From Dendrolimus kikuchii (lineage: Eukaryota; Arthropoda; Insecta; Lepidoptera; Lasiocampidae), in the NCBI GenBank assembly GCA_019925095.2, contig CM034415.1, positions 8,808,833-8,872,832 of the forward strand: 64,000 nucleotides of DNA, given 5' to 3'. Below, piece by piece: positions 46,901-47,510 of this stretch (positions are counted from its first letter, which is position 1; each line of letters starts with the position of its first letter). The position numbers were made by a program, and so were the translations under genes. The notes beneath the pieces are model-generated. The model was given only the letters and a program-made list of their open reading frames with translations, had not been told where the DNA came from and made no database searches.

Positions 46901-47384
46901 ACTCCTTATAACATCAGCTATCTGTCATTGAAAGTGGCGTCAAAATCGGCCTAGCCGTTACAAAGATTAGTCGGAACATCCAGACAGACAAAAATTAAAA
47001 AAAAAAATACATTTTCTAGATTTAGCTAGCCATGCCGCCTCCGTCAGGTCGAGGAGTAAGGCCCTAGGAATGCTAGCTTCACGTTGTGAAGGATGACATG
47101 CGTATCAACAGTCTCGAAACGGGGACTATTATATTGGTCACTGGGCGTTAGAGCACACGCCGCGAACGCAACCAGGATTTAAAGCTCGGATAACAACGAT
47201 TGGCACTAACCTTAATTCTCTAAGGAATGCTCCGAAGAAAGGCACCAGTCTACATTCAGGCATCGCCAGCGCCCTCCCAAGAGCTCGCTCGTACTCAGCA
47301 GACAGCAGCGCCGCTGACAAGAAGTCCAAGGATGGGAGCGGCTCGTCCGATATGCTGAACCAGAAGGACTTCAGCTTGTTAGAC
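5624..47384 (-). CDS. PLCE1: Phospholipase C-epsilon-like gene, internal part (gene span)
   Basis: Sixteen minus-strand exons make up the internal part of a PLC-epsilon-type enzyme. In this family a RasGEF (CDC25) domain comes first, then a linker and EF-hand-like region, the X and Y halves of the PIP2 phosphodiesterase, C2, and Ras-association domains. The enzyme cleaves PIP2 to IP3 and diacylglycerol downstream of Ras/Rap/Rho GTPases at membranes. Seen here: a RasGEF C-terminal block, then 748 codons in frame across fifteen exons (39046 to 5624), ending in the X domain with [12 protein letters not shown], which carries the first catalytic His and a calcium-binding Asn. All splice sites are GT-AG. 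The RasGEF exon and the next found exon are out of phase, so at least one exon between them is missed. The N-terminus and everything after early X are outside the window. Another PLC isozyme is unlikely because only epsilon carries a RasGEF domain. Confidence 0.85.
5810..6094 (+). repeat. SINE-1, diverged
   Basis: CGTGCAGGAACGAAGAAAG to CTCGTGCAATAAAAAA. It carries the variant CCTGCGTTGGGGTGG. It lies 48 bp upstream (in transcript sense) of the X-domain exon. Confidence 0.85.
6107..6220 (-). repeat. SINE-1 5' part, inverted relative to its neighbour
   Basis: CTACCACCTGGCTGTGGGTT to CTTTCCTGCAC. It has the same CCCCAACGCAGG variant as the adjacent plus copy, so the pair forms a close inverted repeat (5810-6220). 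Confidence 0.8.
6224..7062 (-). repeat. LINE B (RTE-like, second family), split by a SINE
   Basis: 7062-6962 encodes [19 protein letters not shown] and 6700-6258 encodes [35 protein letters not shown] and [15 protein letters not shown]. It is a reverse-transcriptase C-terminus related to LINE A but distinct. The two parts are separated by SINE-1 at 6702-6961. The upstream end touches the splice donor of the 7063-7190 exon. Confidence 0.8.
6702..6961 (+). repeat. SINE-1 inserted in LINE B
   Basis: TATCCGTGCAGGAACGAAG to CATGCAATAAAAAAAA. It interrupts the LINE B frame and is internally shortened near the GGTTCC block. Confidence 0.85.
7063..7190 (-). CDS. PLCE1: PLC-epsilon-like exon: last EF-hand-like segment before X
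   Basis: 128 bp, acceptor ttctttgtag, donor gtaagt, starts in phase 0 and ends with 2 nt. The translation has [19 protein letters not shown] and [14 protein letters not shown]. The LSFEGFxRFLxDKxNYAF pattern is the usual PLC segment just before the X domain. It joins both neighbours in phase. The donor is immediately followed by LINE B sequence (ttgaatggagcgg), so part of the splice-site context may come from the transposon. Confidence 0.95.
7350..7650 (+). repeat. Dispersed repeat, copy 1 (second copy 18092-18395)
   Basis: Shares about 290 bp with 18092-18395: TACGTATGTTAGTATGTAAC, TTCCCGGTTTCCGATT, GATGATGGAGTCGGAAGGTG, GATCTCAAAAGCTTGTATT. A short relative is near 54400. The open frames in it are incidental. 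Confidence 0.8.
7651..8094. other. T-rich intron; nothing recognised
   Basis: A T-rich tract at 7650-7800, then about 290 bp of mixed sequence with no splice-bounded frame. The end, TGGCGGGTATACTGTCCGTTC, resembles 47455-47495 in reverse. Confidence 0.4.
8095..8400 (+). repeat. Dispersed repeat, copy 1 (others 29600-29870 and 50675-50800)
   Basis: ATGGCCCGGACTTTTGGAGG, GCGTGGGGCCATGGGAAGGC and GTACCGGGTTATTGGG recur at 29600-29870 (minus) and in part at 50675-50800 (plus). Probably an internal LINE or retroelement piece; the class is not determined. Confidence 0.75.
8520..8877 (-). repeat. LINE A, 5'-truncated
   Basis: ATAC tail, then the antisense RT C-terminus ([17 protein letters not shown]). 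12-bp TSD TATATTATAATA (8508-8519, 8878-8889). It ends 41 bp from the next PLC exon. Confidence 0.9.
8919..9031 (-). CDS. PLCE1: PLC-epsilon-like exon: EF-hand-like region
   Basis: 113 bp, acceptor tttgtctgtag, donor gtaaca, 2 nt plus 37 codons. The translation has [20 protein letters not shown] and [10 protein letters not shown]. The FxETRQxEPxTxxQLxxII stretch is conserved in the PLC-epsilon segment upstream of X. In phase with 14172-14305 (G+GT = Gly) and with 7063-7190. Confidence 0.95.
9090..9450. repeat. Dispersed repeat shared with 5025-5200, split by a SINE
   Basis: GGAACTGCTGTTTTAAT and TAATTTCTTGATGTA on the left, TGATGTCATTAGACTTTAAA and GACGTAATTTGTGGACGG on the right of an inserted SINE-1. 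Confidence 0.6.
9184..9362 (-). repeat. SINE-1, 3' part
   Basis: TATTGCAGGAATTCAGCAGAC through GCCGGAACAGAACTCAAAG. The SINE 5' part is missing after 9362. Confidence 0.85.
9590..10060 (+). repeat. Dispersed repeat starting AAAAAACCGACTTCAAAAAC
   Basis: CGTTTAAAAAACCGACTTCA then ACGCGCATAACTTGAGAACG and TGTGTTTGACTGGGTTCC. Parts recur at 21800-21880, 24420-24500 and 26220-26310. The class is unknown. It is preceded by a run of 13 Gs near 9556. Confidence 0.6.
10130..11488 (+). repeat. LINE D 3' end expanded into a six-unit 206-bp tandem array
   Basis: 10162-10389 encodes the RT C-terminal motif [15 protein letters not shown] ... [19 protein letters not shown]. From AGCCTATCTGGGCAGA the last ~206 bp of the element, with its TTAG-repeat tail, recur head to tail starting at 10257, 10460, 10666, 10872, 11078 and 11284. 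The first unit is 203 bp because of a 3-bp indel; the next four intervals are 206 bp. Units differ by a few substitutions only. A dispersed copy of the same LINE is at 40262-40740. Confidence 0.95.
11489..12424. other. Intron; nothing recognised
   Basis: Mixed-composition sequence with no splice-bounded frame matching the PLC gene. TTATTACACAGCTTCGCTGC near 11540 may be a decayed repeat. Confidence 0.4.
12425..12610 (+). repeat. Dispersed repeat Q, copy 1
   Basis: AGTTTTTGAGTAGTAATTAT, GAACTCCGTTACATGG and TGTAGCCTACAATACAACT match 14880-15110 (plus) and 39640-40195 (minus). Confidence 0.75.
12611..13091. other. AT-rich intron with short CTA microsatellite
   Basis: CTACTACTACTACTACTTACC at 12653 and AT-rich filler. 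No exon found. Confidence 0.4.
13092..13347. mobile_element. Candidate MITE with ACGTTCCATTAG inverted ends
   Basis: ACGTTCCATTAG at the left and CTAATGGAACGT at the right, with further internal inverted similarity (CACAACGACC / GGTCGTTGTGAG). I could not fix a TSD, so the boundaries are approximate. Confidence 0.5.
13348..14171. other. AT-rich intron; nothing recognised
   Basis: Contains TG-rich simple sequence near 13806-13840. No supported coding. Confidence 0.4.
14172..14305 (-). CDS. PLCE1: PLC-epsilon-like exon: helical EF-hand-like segment
   Basis: 134 bp, acceptor attgtccacag, donor gtaagt, 1 nt, 44 codons, 1 nt. The translation has [20 protein letters not shown] and [13 protein letters not shown]. 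With the previous exon it forms [12 protein letters not shown] then [15 protein letters not shown], the pattern of the PLC-epsilon EF-hand-like region. Both junctions are in phase. Confidence 0.93.
14445..14500. repeat. Near-perfect hairpin, ~22-bp stem, 11-nt loop
   Basis: CTCCCCCTTTATCCCATACC pairs with GGTATGGGATAAAGGGGGGAG, one bulged G. Situated in an intron, with no TSD. Could be a small foldback element or a structured RNA; no evidence decides. Confidence 0.6.
14501..14879. other. AT-rich intron; nothing recognised
   Basis: 14520-14640 (TGTTCTCCATCGTTTATATAG, TGTACAGACACGGCATGTTTA) recurs at 40940-41040, so it is a repeat of unknown class. The rest is unremarkable. Confidence 0.4.
14880..15110 (+). 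repeat. Dispersed repeat Q, copy 2
   Basis: GGAACTGAAAGGGGATGTTG through TGTAGCCTACAATACAAC. This is the uninterrupted reference for the split copy at 39640-40195. A ~50-bp block (GCTTAAAGGCCT...GCCAAGCC) is duplicated just after it (15095-15190). Confidence 0.75.
15111..15677. other. AT-rich intron; nothing recognised
   Basis: AAATTTGTGGTAGTTCCGTC near 15645 resembles the first 23 bases of the window. Confidence 0.4.
15678..15800 (-). CDS. PLCE1: PLC-epsilon-like exon: EF-hand-like region start
   Basis: 123 bp, acceptor aatttttcag, donor gtaata, 1 nt, 40 codons, 2 nt. The translation has [18 protein letters not shown] and [13 protein letters not shown]. In phase with 23979-24083 (AG+C = Ser) and 14172-14305 (AG+T = Ser). 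Confidence 0.93.
15852..15966 (+). repeat. LINE A, 3'-end fragment
   Basis: GAGCGTGCATGACAAGAGTT to GTTGTTCGTGCCTAC and a short GTAT tail. Confidence 0.8.
15967..16411. other. AT-rich intron; nothing recognised
   Basis: No frame with splice sites, no repeat seen elsewhere in the window. Confidence 0.4.
16412..17869 (+). mobile_element. Decayed LTR retrotransposon: two LTRs, ~100 bp between
   Basis: Left LTR starts TGTTACAACG at 16412 and lacks its last ~60 bp (ends about 17250). Right LTR runs about 17350-17869 and ends CTCGTAACA. Both share CAGTATAAA, TGACGGACTTTGCGCG and TAGTTCTAATAAACTC (TATA-like and poly(A)-signal-like). The pair is flanked by ATAA (16408-16411, 17870-17873). No gag or pol remains. 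SINE-1 sits in the left LTR. Confidence 0.8.
16467..16788 (+). repeat. SINE-1, near full length, inside an LTR
   Basis: ATCCGTGCAGGAACGGAG to CTCCTGCAATAAAAAAATAA. It separates the LTR segments GGTACAGATTACTTTACTC and AAGCACATTTATTACCTG. Confidence 0.9.
18092..18395 (+). repeat. Dispersed repeat, copy 2 of 7350-7650
   Basis: About 95 percent alike by eye to the first copy over its whole length. Confidence 0.8.
18590..18965 (+). pseudogene. Retroelement fragment with PD-(D/E)XK-like domain, decayed
   Basis: Matches the ORF at 26814-27344 from the CATCTTCC block through GGGTTACATATTTGTGCCGT and GCAACGAGTCAGCATTGCC, but with frameshifts and deletions. The 3' untranslated part GTATATTAATTTATTTATAA is also present at 50195-50220. 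Confidence 0.75.
18971..19287 (-). repeat. SINE-1, near full length
   Basis: TTTTTTATTGCAGGAGTTCA to CCTGCACGGATAAAA, with all internal blocks. Confidence 0.9.
19489..19890 (-). mobile_element. Solo LTR, 402 bp, with 4-bp TSD
   Basis: On the plus strand it reads TGTTACGAGC ... AAGTTGTAACA, bounded by ATAT on both sides (19485-19488, 19891-19894). Same LTR family as 16412-17869. No internal sequence. Confidence 0.9.
19891..20365. other. AT-rich intron; nothing recognised
   Basis: AAATGGCGGCAAAGGC near 20140 echoes AAATGGCGGCC in the MITE at 23554-23722. No exon. Confidence 0.4.
20366..20660 (+). repeat. LINE F fragment: RT C-terminus
   Basis: 20385-20654 encodes [37 protein letters not shown] and [13 protein letters not shown]. 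This WAxHIVR...RPxxRWxDD pattern is the C-terminal end of an insect LINE reverse transcriptase. Short A-rich (AAATAA) tail. No other copy in the window. Confidence 0.8.
20751..20995 (+). repeat. Dispersed repeat starting AGCGGCCCGGCGCGGTTTC
   Basis: Matches 43345-43515 in reverse (GTAATCTCTGGATC, CATAGGCTATATAA, CGGGTGAAACCGCGCCGGG). AACAGTAAAAGAATTTTTAA is duplicated inside. Confidence 0.75.
20996..21365. other. AT-rich intron; nothing recognised
   Basis: Has AGGTCAAGGTC direct repeats at 21290-21325. No exon. Confidence 0.4.
21366..21794. mobile_element. Non-autonomous hAT-type element, 429 bp
   Basis: Ends CAGGGATTTCCCAAA and TTTGGAAATCCCTG are inverted. An exact 8-bp TSD TTCTAAAC lies on each side (21358-21365, 21795-21802). 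CAGGG ends plus an 8-bp TSD are hallmarks of hAT elements. No transposase frame. Confidence 0.85.
21803..22019. other. Short AT-rich stretch, part of dispersed repeat
   Basis: GACCCACTCAAACACACACAC and ACTCAAGTTATGCGCGTAG correspond to the 9590-10060 repeat in reverse, interrupted by the hAT element. Confidence 0.5.
22020..22290 (+). repeat. LINE E fragment, RT C-terminus, degenerate
   Basis: TGAGGTGGTATGGGCATGTAA, GGATGAAAGTCAAGTGAC and CATATTGAGCCGACCACAA align with 62150-62510, where the frame is intact. Confidence 0.75.
22310..22361. repeat. TA dinucleotide microsatellite
   Basis: About 25 TA units between two LINE fragments. Confidence 0.95.
22376..22746 (+). repeat. LINE A, 5'-truncated
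   Basis: Open frame through [20 protein letters not shown] to [12 protein letters not shown], then (GTAT)n. Confidence 0.9.
22845..23060 (+). repeat. Dispersed repeat starting CTAGCTGTGCCCGTGACTT
   Basis: Shares ACTCCTTATAACATCAG and GGAACATCCAGACAGACA with 46829-47030, and its start with 48970. A widespread arthropod repeat type (recalled). Confidence 0.75.
23061..23553. other. Intron; nothing recognised
   Basis: No splice-bounded frame fits the PLC gene. Confidence 0.4.
23554..23722. mobile_element. MITE, 169 bp, with ~24-bp inverted ends
   Basis: CGCAAATTGCTAATGCGC at the left and GCGCATTAGCAATTTGCG at the right. Flanked by ATAAT on both sides (23549-23553, 23723-23727). No coding capacity; superfamily unresolved. 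Confidence 0.85.
23979..24083 (-). CDS. PLCE1: PLC-epsilon-like exon: Ser/His-rich linker
   Basis: 105 bp, acceptor atatttccag, donor gtaggt, 1 nt, 34 codons, 2 nt. Only one frame is open; it has [18 protein letters not shown] and SIMVGSTNR. Low-complexity linker with no domain. Supported mainly by exact phase fit on both sides. Confidence 0.85.
24084..24586. other. Intron; small repeat piece at 24420-24500
   Basis: ATTGTGAATCTAAACCATCT and CCACACAAACACACCC relate to 26220-26310 and to the 9590-10060 repeat. Confidence 0.45.
24587..25265 (-). repeat. LINE H, CR1/jockey-like RT C-terminus
   Basis: The antisense frame reads [57 protein letters not shown] and [19 protein letters not shown]. 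This is the typical end of a CR1/jockey-group reverse transcriptase. The catalytic core is missing (5'-truncated). Related shorter ends are at 36500, 51225 and 60061. Confidence 0.9.
25361..25661 (+). repeat. LINE A, 5'-truncated
   Basis: Starts at ATGCTCCGGTGGTTC and ends with GTAT units. TSD TATAATATAT (25351-25360, 25662-25671). Confidence 0.9.
25809..26156 (-). repeat. LINE A, 5'-truncated
   Basis: ATAC tail then the antisense RT C-terminus, open for 99 codons. Opposite orientation to the copy 150 bp to its left. Confidence 0.9.
26360..26472 (-). CDS. PLCE1: PLC-epsilon-like exon: Ser-rich linker
   Basis: 113 bp, acceptor ttttttccag, donor gtaatc, phase 0 start, 37 codons, 2 nt. The frame has [19 protein letters not shown] and [13 protein letters not shown] second frame is open for 25 codons but ends in TGA, so phase decides. 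Likely unstructured linker between the helical region at 31075-31228 and the EF-hand-like region. Confidence 0.85.
26807..27352 (+). mobile_element. Retroelement 3' fragment with PD-(D/E)XK-like ORF (26814-27344)
   Basis: 176-codon open frame: [79 protein letters not shown]. The RPDG(x)8-12 ... VWDATC arrangement resembles the catalytic core of a restriction-like nuclease. I recall such domains at the C-terminus of some reverse-transcriptase elements; the exact family is not named. Flanked by the 9-bp TSD TCTTTGGTT (26798-26806, 27353-27361), with only 8 bp after the stop and no poly(A). It sits in the mariner 5' untranslated region. Confidence 0.8.
27455..28459 (+). pseudogene. Mariner transposase with one in-frame stop
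   Basis: Start chosen at ATG 27455 ([19 protein letters not shown]), which opens the N-terminal helix-turn-helix. [10 protein letters not shown] linker follows. The catalytic triad is present: [17 protein letters not shown] and [10 protein letters not shown], with exactly 34 residues between the last two Asp, i.e. D,D34D. A single TAG at 27935-27937 sits where mariners have a Trp codon (RKRSW), so it is a one-base TGG-to-TAG change. The reading frame is the same on both sides. A small deletion after LTERN is likely (6 or so residues shorter than usual). Terminates YIL-stop, 74 bp before the right end. Unlikely to be active. Confidence 0.92.
28536..29189. other. AT-rich intron; nothing recognised
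   Basis: Very AT-rich with short TA runs. No exon or repeat match. Confidence 0.45.
29190..29335 (+). repeat. Diverged LTR-family fragment
   Basis: GAACGGGAATCTCACATC, GATCTTCTGTCTTACG, TTGTTATATTTGGTTGTG and TATTACGTGTG align loosely with the LTR at 17690-17810. Confidence 0.5.
29336..29599. other. AT-rich stretch with ATA microsatellite
   Basis: Seven AAT units near 29357. No gene seen. Confidence 0.4.
29600..29870 (-). repeat. Dispersed repeat, copy 2 of 8095-8400
   Basis: AGCCCGGTACTTTTTGTCC, GCTTTCCCATGGCCCCACG and GGGCCATTTTTATGGCCC match in reverse. A second, GC-rich repeat-like block follows at 29935-30080. Confidence 0.75.
30085..30445 (-). repeat. LINE I fragment, RT C-terminus
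   Basis: Frames encode [59 protein letters not shown] and [20 protein letters not shown], with one frameshift. A typical C-terminus of an invertebrate LINE reverse transcriptase. No second copy in the window. Confidence 0.8.
30498..30611 (-). CDS. PLCE1: PLC-epsilon-like exon: VFGGR segment
   Basis: 114 bp, acceptor cttcacttcag, donor gtaagt, 38 codons in phase 0 at both ends. The translation starts [20 protein letters not shown]. From memory, vertebrate PLC-epsilon also has VFGGR right after the WLK...Y...LY helical block, in the same order as here (31075-31228 then this exon). Confidence 0.92.
30796..31058 (+). repeat. Diverged SINE-1 relative
   Basis: CGTGCAGGCGCAGAGAG, AGTTGTGTTCCGGCATCAGTG, AAATGTCCATAGGCG and CAGCAATAAAAAAAG. 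Roughly 70 percent alike to SINE-1 by eye; an older or sister subfamily. Confidence 0.75.
31075..31228 (-). CDS. PLCE1: PLC-epsilon-like exon: VWAVGL ... WLKNKY helical block
   Basis: 154 bp, acceptor attactttcag, donor gtgagt, 1 nt plus 51 codons. The translation has [20 protein letters not shown] and [22 protein letters not shown] family PH/EF-region proteins carry W..GL......(R/Q)......R..WL...Y.QLY here. In phase with 32269-32604 (AG+A = Arg) and 30498-30611. Confidence 0.93.
31395..31910 (-). repeat. LINE G (jockey/CR1-like), 5'-truncated, with the SINE-1-like 3' tail
   Basis: The antisense frame (31905 to 31447) reads [52 protein letters not shown] and [15 protein letters not shown], the end of a LINE reverse transcriptase. 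It runs straight into GNAT-like tail sequence: GTTGCGAATGTCCATAGGCG, TTTCCATCAGGTGGGCCGCC and GCCTGCTTCAGGC. That tail is the same block found at the 3' end of SINE-1. Confidence 0.9.
31911..32268. other. Intron; nothing recognised
   Basis: AT-rich, no frame with splice sites. Confidence 0.4.
32269..32604 (-). CDS. PLCE1: PLC-epsilon-like exon: large pre-EF segment
   Basis: 336 bp, donor gtaagt. The frame has [55 protein letters not shown] and [12 protein letters not shown]. The FIDLxxVKxMRLG ... VHFVxP stretch looks like a PH-type fold in the PLC core. The 3' junction is in phase with the next exon. The 5' end is less sure: acceptor AAAG at 32605-32606 keeps phase with 32879-33008 but has a weak pyrimidine tract. 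The better-looking CAG at 32588 would break the frame. An acceptor inside (cccttttttctag-like at about 32477) would shorten it and drop residues. Confidence 0.85.
32605..32878. other. Intron with an unexplained plus-strand ORF (32612-32797)
   Basis: The plus strand is open for 61 codons ([20 protein letters not shown]). No splice sites and no family recognised; probably repeat-derived or chance. Confidence 0.3.
32879..33008 (-). CDS. PLCE1: PLC-epsilon-like exon: acidic linker
   Basis: 130 bp, acceptor tttctgttcag, donor gtaagt, 2 nt, 42 codons, 2 nt. The translation has [38 protein letters not shown]. In phase with 33103-33235 (G+GT = Gly). Confidence 0.9.
33103..33235 (-). CDS. PLCE1: PLC-epsilon-like exon: PH-like strand segment
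   Basis: 133 bp, acceptor taccgtacag, donor gtatgc, 44 codons plus 1 nt. The translation has [20 protein letters not shown] and [13 protein letters not shown]. It was predicted from the phase gap between its neighbours and then found, with both junctions fitting. WGGTxxQLRLExSCxLLTW resembles the PLC-epsilon PH-like domain. Confidence 0.9.
33358..33545 (-). repeat. LINE G-type 3' tail, diverged
   Basis: TTTTTATTGCTGGAGTAAAG, CCACCTGATGGAATGGAATT, TGTTACCAATATGCTGCCGG. Tail block only. Confidence 0.65.
33546..33829. other. Short intronic stretch; nothing recognised
   Basis: Open on the plus strand for 71 codons at 33561-33776 without splice sites. Could be decayed LINE G coding, given the tail next to it. 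Confidence 0.35.
33830..34031 (-). CDS. PLCE1: PLC-epsilon-like exon: linker
   Basis: 202 bp, acceptor ctgatttcag, donor gtaagg, 1 nt plus 67 codons. The frame has [37 protein letters not shown] and [18 protein letters not shown]. No domain recognised. In phase with 34392-34576 (AG+A = Arg) and 33103-33235. Confidence 0.92.
34032..34391. other. Intron; nothing recognised
   Basis: AT-rich, no repeat match. Confidence 0.4.
34392..34576 (-). CDS. PLCE1: PLC-epsilon-like exon: [20 protein letters not shown] segment
   Basis: 185 bp, acceptor tcccttacag, donor gtagat, 61 codons plus 2 nt. The translation has [38 protein letters not shown] and [17 protein letters not shown]. It lies between the RasGEF and PH-like parts. 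Domain not named; strongly coding in composition. Confidence 0.92.
34610..34800 (+). repeat. LINE G fragment, opposite orientation
   Basis: CVFYRITIG ... LPRSTTHQ matches the 31395-31910 reading (CVFYRLYNG ... LPRSTTQRF). It includes a 20-bp hairpin, ACAACTCCTCGG / CCGAGGAGTTGT, at 34665-34715. Confidence 0.75.
34801..35084. other. AT-rich stretch; nothing recognised
   Basis: Contains TAACGTTA-type short palindromes (34945-34985). No gene. Confidence 0.4.
35085..35330 (+). mobile_element. Penelope-like element relic with inverted-repeat junction
   Basis: 35137-35330 matches, in sense, the terminal region of the Penelope copy at 57966-58092 (GTTGGCGGTAGGCTAAATAA, GTGATCACGGCCACTGAAAA, GTGGCCGAAACGTCGG). 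35085-35136 is the inverted version of another part (CTTAAGTTTTCGCGACTTG). The junction is a perfect 19-bp inverted repeat (35117-35135 and 35140-35158) with a 4-nt loop. Confidence 0.8.
35331..35700. other. AT-rich stretch; nothing recognised
   Basis: Contains the inverted pair CGTTACTTAGATAACATTTA (35590) and ATGCTATCTGAGTAACGGT (35644). It may be a small foldback element. Confidence 0.4.
35701..35937 (-). repeat. SINE-1, 5' end missing
   Basis: TTTTTATTGCAGGAGTTCAG to CCCTACCACCTGG. Lacks the CCGTGCAGGAACGG end. Confidence 0.88.
35975..36374 (-). mobile_element. LTR, one end eroded
   Basis: CTTGAATTAAAATGCCCTTA ... GGCTAAGTTGTAACA. Same family as 19489-19890, about 400 bp. The left terminus TGTTACGA is missing, so no TSD can be read. 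Has a run of 12 Gs near 36350. Confidence 0.8.
36500..36785 (-). repeat. LINE H fragment, 3' part
   Basis: TTGTCTGATAGCAACAGGCAG and GCGTAAATTATGAGAGCACG align with 24650-24790 in the same orientation. Confidence 0.75.
36793..37036 (+). repeat. LINE A, 5'-truncated, CTAT-type tail
   Basis: CAATGCAAAAGTGGATGGATG to TACTGGCGTGAAGTTAT followed by (CTAT)n in place of GTAT. Confidence 0.88.
37066..37187 (+). repeat. SINE-1, 5'-truncated
   Basis: TCCCTTTAGAGAGCGGCAGC to TGAACTCATGCAATTAAAA. Confidence 0.85.
37188..37624. other. Intron; nothing recognised
   Basis: Has a short AGCAACT(C)(G/A)TAGCGA repeat at 37525-37580. No exon. Confidence 0.4.
37636..37755 (+). repeat. LINE A, 120-bp 3' end
   Basis: Flanked by an 11-bp TSD AAAGTAGGCTG (37625-37635, 37756-37766). 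Confidence 0.92.
37855..37935. repeat. TA-rich microsatellite
   Basis: About 80 bp of TA units with TAAATA interruptions. Confidence 0.95.
37976..38280 (+). repeat. SINE-1, near full length
   Basis: TTATCCGTGAAGGAACGGAG to TCCTGCAATAAAAAAAA. Small deletion after ACGGAG. Confidence 0.9.
38530..38897 (+). repeat. LINE A, two 3' ends head to tail inside one TSD
   Basis: First piece 38530-38678 ends GTATGTATGTA. The second, 38679-38897, starts directly at GATGCAGAAGTCGTGG and has its own GTAT tail. Only one TSD, ATGTTATCT (38521-38529, 38898-38906), encloses both. The right TSD lies inside the first 12 intron bases of the next PLC exon's donor. Confidence 0.9.
38910..39046 (-). CDS. PLCE1: PLC-epsilon-like exon: post-RasGEF linker
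   Basis: 137 bp, acceptor ttaatatacag, donor gtaaga, 2 nt plus 45 codons. The frame is set by the next exon and reads [33 protein letters not shown]. Another frame is also open ([18 protein letters not shown]) but would leave the wrong phase. Its 5' phase does not fit the RasGEF exon, so at least one exon lies between. A LINE A insertion sits 12 nt after its donor. Confidence 0.85.
39163..39462 (+). repeat. SINE-1, near full length
   Basis: TATCCGTGCAGGAACGGAG to AATCCTGAAATAAAAAA. Confidence 0.9.
39640..40195 (-). repeat. Dispersed repeat Q, copy 3, split by LINE A
   Basis: 39640-39729 plus 40086-40195 rebuild the 14880-15110 repeat in reverse, with the break at the LINE A insertion. Confidence 0.8.
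39730..40085 (+). repeat. LINE A, 5'-truncated, inside repeat Q
   Basis: RT frame from [32 protein letters not shown] / AAAAACGATC (39720-39729, 40086-40095; one mismatch). Confidence 0.92.
40262..40740 (+). repeat. LINE D, dispersed copy
   Basis: 40273-40545 encodes [39 protein letters not shown], then frameshifted GRPKYR-type sequence and GAGGCTGATCTGTTGGAGCT. Same family as the unit of the 10257-11488 array, here single copy. Confidence 0.85.
40741..41105. other. AT-rich intron; repeat shared with 14520-14640
   Basis: TGTTCTCCATCGTTTGTGTAG and TGTACAGACACGGCATG recur. Otherwise nothing. Confidence 0.45.
41106..41206 (+). repeat. SINE-1 with internal deletion
   Basis: 5' block (CCGTGCAGAAACGGAG ... 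CCACAGCCA) joined directly to CTGCTGAACTCATGCAAT. About 200 bp between are gone. Confidence 0.85.
41207..41790. other. Intron; unrecognised, possibly repeat
   Basis: 41395-41450 (GATCCACGCATCAGATCC, GACAATGGCATCATCTCAGG) has a transposon feel but no second copy here. Confidence 0.35.
41791..42010 (+). repeat. tRNA-derived SINE
   Basis: Pol III A-box-like TGGTTGAGCGGGC (41802-41814) and an exact B box GGTTCGATTCC (41857-41867) are spaced as in a tRNA. The 3' part TACTATGGTCTGGGTGTCTG to TGTGTGTGTTTG is not tRNA-like, so it is a SINE, not a tRNA gene. Only copy in the window. Confidence 0.85.
42060..42520 (-). repeat. R4/Dong-type LINE fragment, endonuclease C-terminus
   Basis: The antisense frame (42488 to 42159) reads [54 protein letters not shown] and [19 protein letters not shown]. 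The D(x)3PN ... EKxxKYxxL pattern is that of the restriction-like endonuclease region of R2/R4-group LINEs (from memory). Five-prime truncated. Confidence 0.8.
42521..43187 (-). mobile_element. ~667-bp noncoding poly(A) retroposon
   Basis: Starts with about 20 Ts (poly(A) of an antisense insert) and is bounded by a 13-bp TSD ACCTACATGACAG (42508-42520, 43188-43200). T/G-rich as read. No ORF; the 61-codon frame at 43025-43213 is low complexity. Length and TSD match 52490-53152. Confidence 0.85.
43345..43515 (-). repeat. Dispersed repeat, copy 2 of 20751-20995
   Basis: Ends GGGTGAAACCGCGCCGGGCC, the reverse of the first copy's start. Confidence 0.75.
43516..43988. other. Intron; nothing recognised
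   Basis: CGTAACGCGTTACGTAACG short palindromes near 43627. No exon. Confidence 0.4.
43989..44190. mobile_element. Candidate MITE, ~200 bp
   Basis: GGAACGAAGTTCCTTATCG at the left; CGATAGGAACTTCGTTCC at the right is its inverse minus one base. A TCTG/TC microsatellite is inside. No TSD found. Confidence 0.55.
44262..44573 (-). repeat. SINE-1, near full length
   Basis: TTTTTTATTGCAGGAGTTCA to CCTGCACGGATAAAA. Confidence 0.9.
44574..46178. other. AT-rich intron; poly(A)-retroposon tail at 44615-44665
   Basis: GACACTTGGGCATATCTCGTT and GAAAGAAAGGAGGAAAAAAG match the end of the 52490-53152 insert. An AAATACGCG-containing block at 45190-45360 is unidentified. Nothing is seen in the remaining ~1.3 kb. 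Confidence 0.5.
46179..46487 (-). repeat. SINE-1, near full length, diverged
   Basis: TTTTTTATTGCAGGAATACA to CCTGCACGGATAAAG. Confidence 0.9.
46488..46828. other. AT-rich intron; nothing recognised
   Basis: AACCGGTTATAACTG-type short repeats also occur near 2070-2100 and 2880. Confidence 0.4.
46829..47030 (+). repeat. Dispersed repeat, copy 2 of 22845-23060
   Basis: CTAGCTGTGCCCGCGAGTTC, ACTCCTTATAACATCAGC, GGAACATCCAGACAGACA. Confidence 0.8.
47211..47384 (-). CDS. PLCE1: PLC-epsilon-like exon: end of the RasGEF (CDC25) domain
   Basis: 174 bp, acceptor ttattattccag, donor gttagt, 1 nt, 57 codons, 2 nt. The translation has [40 protein letters not shown] and [12 protein letters not shown]. 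RasGEF domains end with (R)LKxxW ... LxxLSxLL ... YxxxL ... xPFxGxFLxxL, matched here. In PLC-epsilon this domain exchanges nucleotide on Rap1 (family knowledge). It is the 5'-most exon found; upstream RasGEF exons are not seen in 47.4-64 kb. 2-nt 3' phase conflicts with 38910-39046, so an exon is missing between. Confidence 0.88.
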
Positions 47385-47510
47385 CTGGAATAATAAAACA
47401 ATAAATAAAAGCCCTTTAATGTCCCACTGCAGGACTCGGGCCTTCCATTATTGGGAGAACGGACAGTATACCCGCCACGCTTGTCCAAGGCGGACAAGCA
47501 GCCGTGCATT

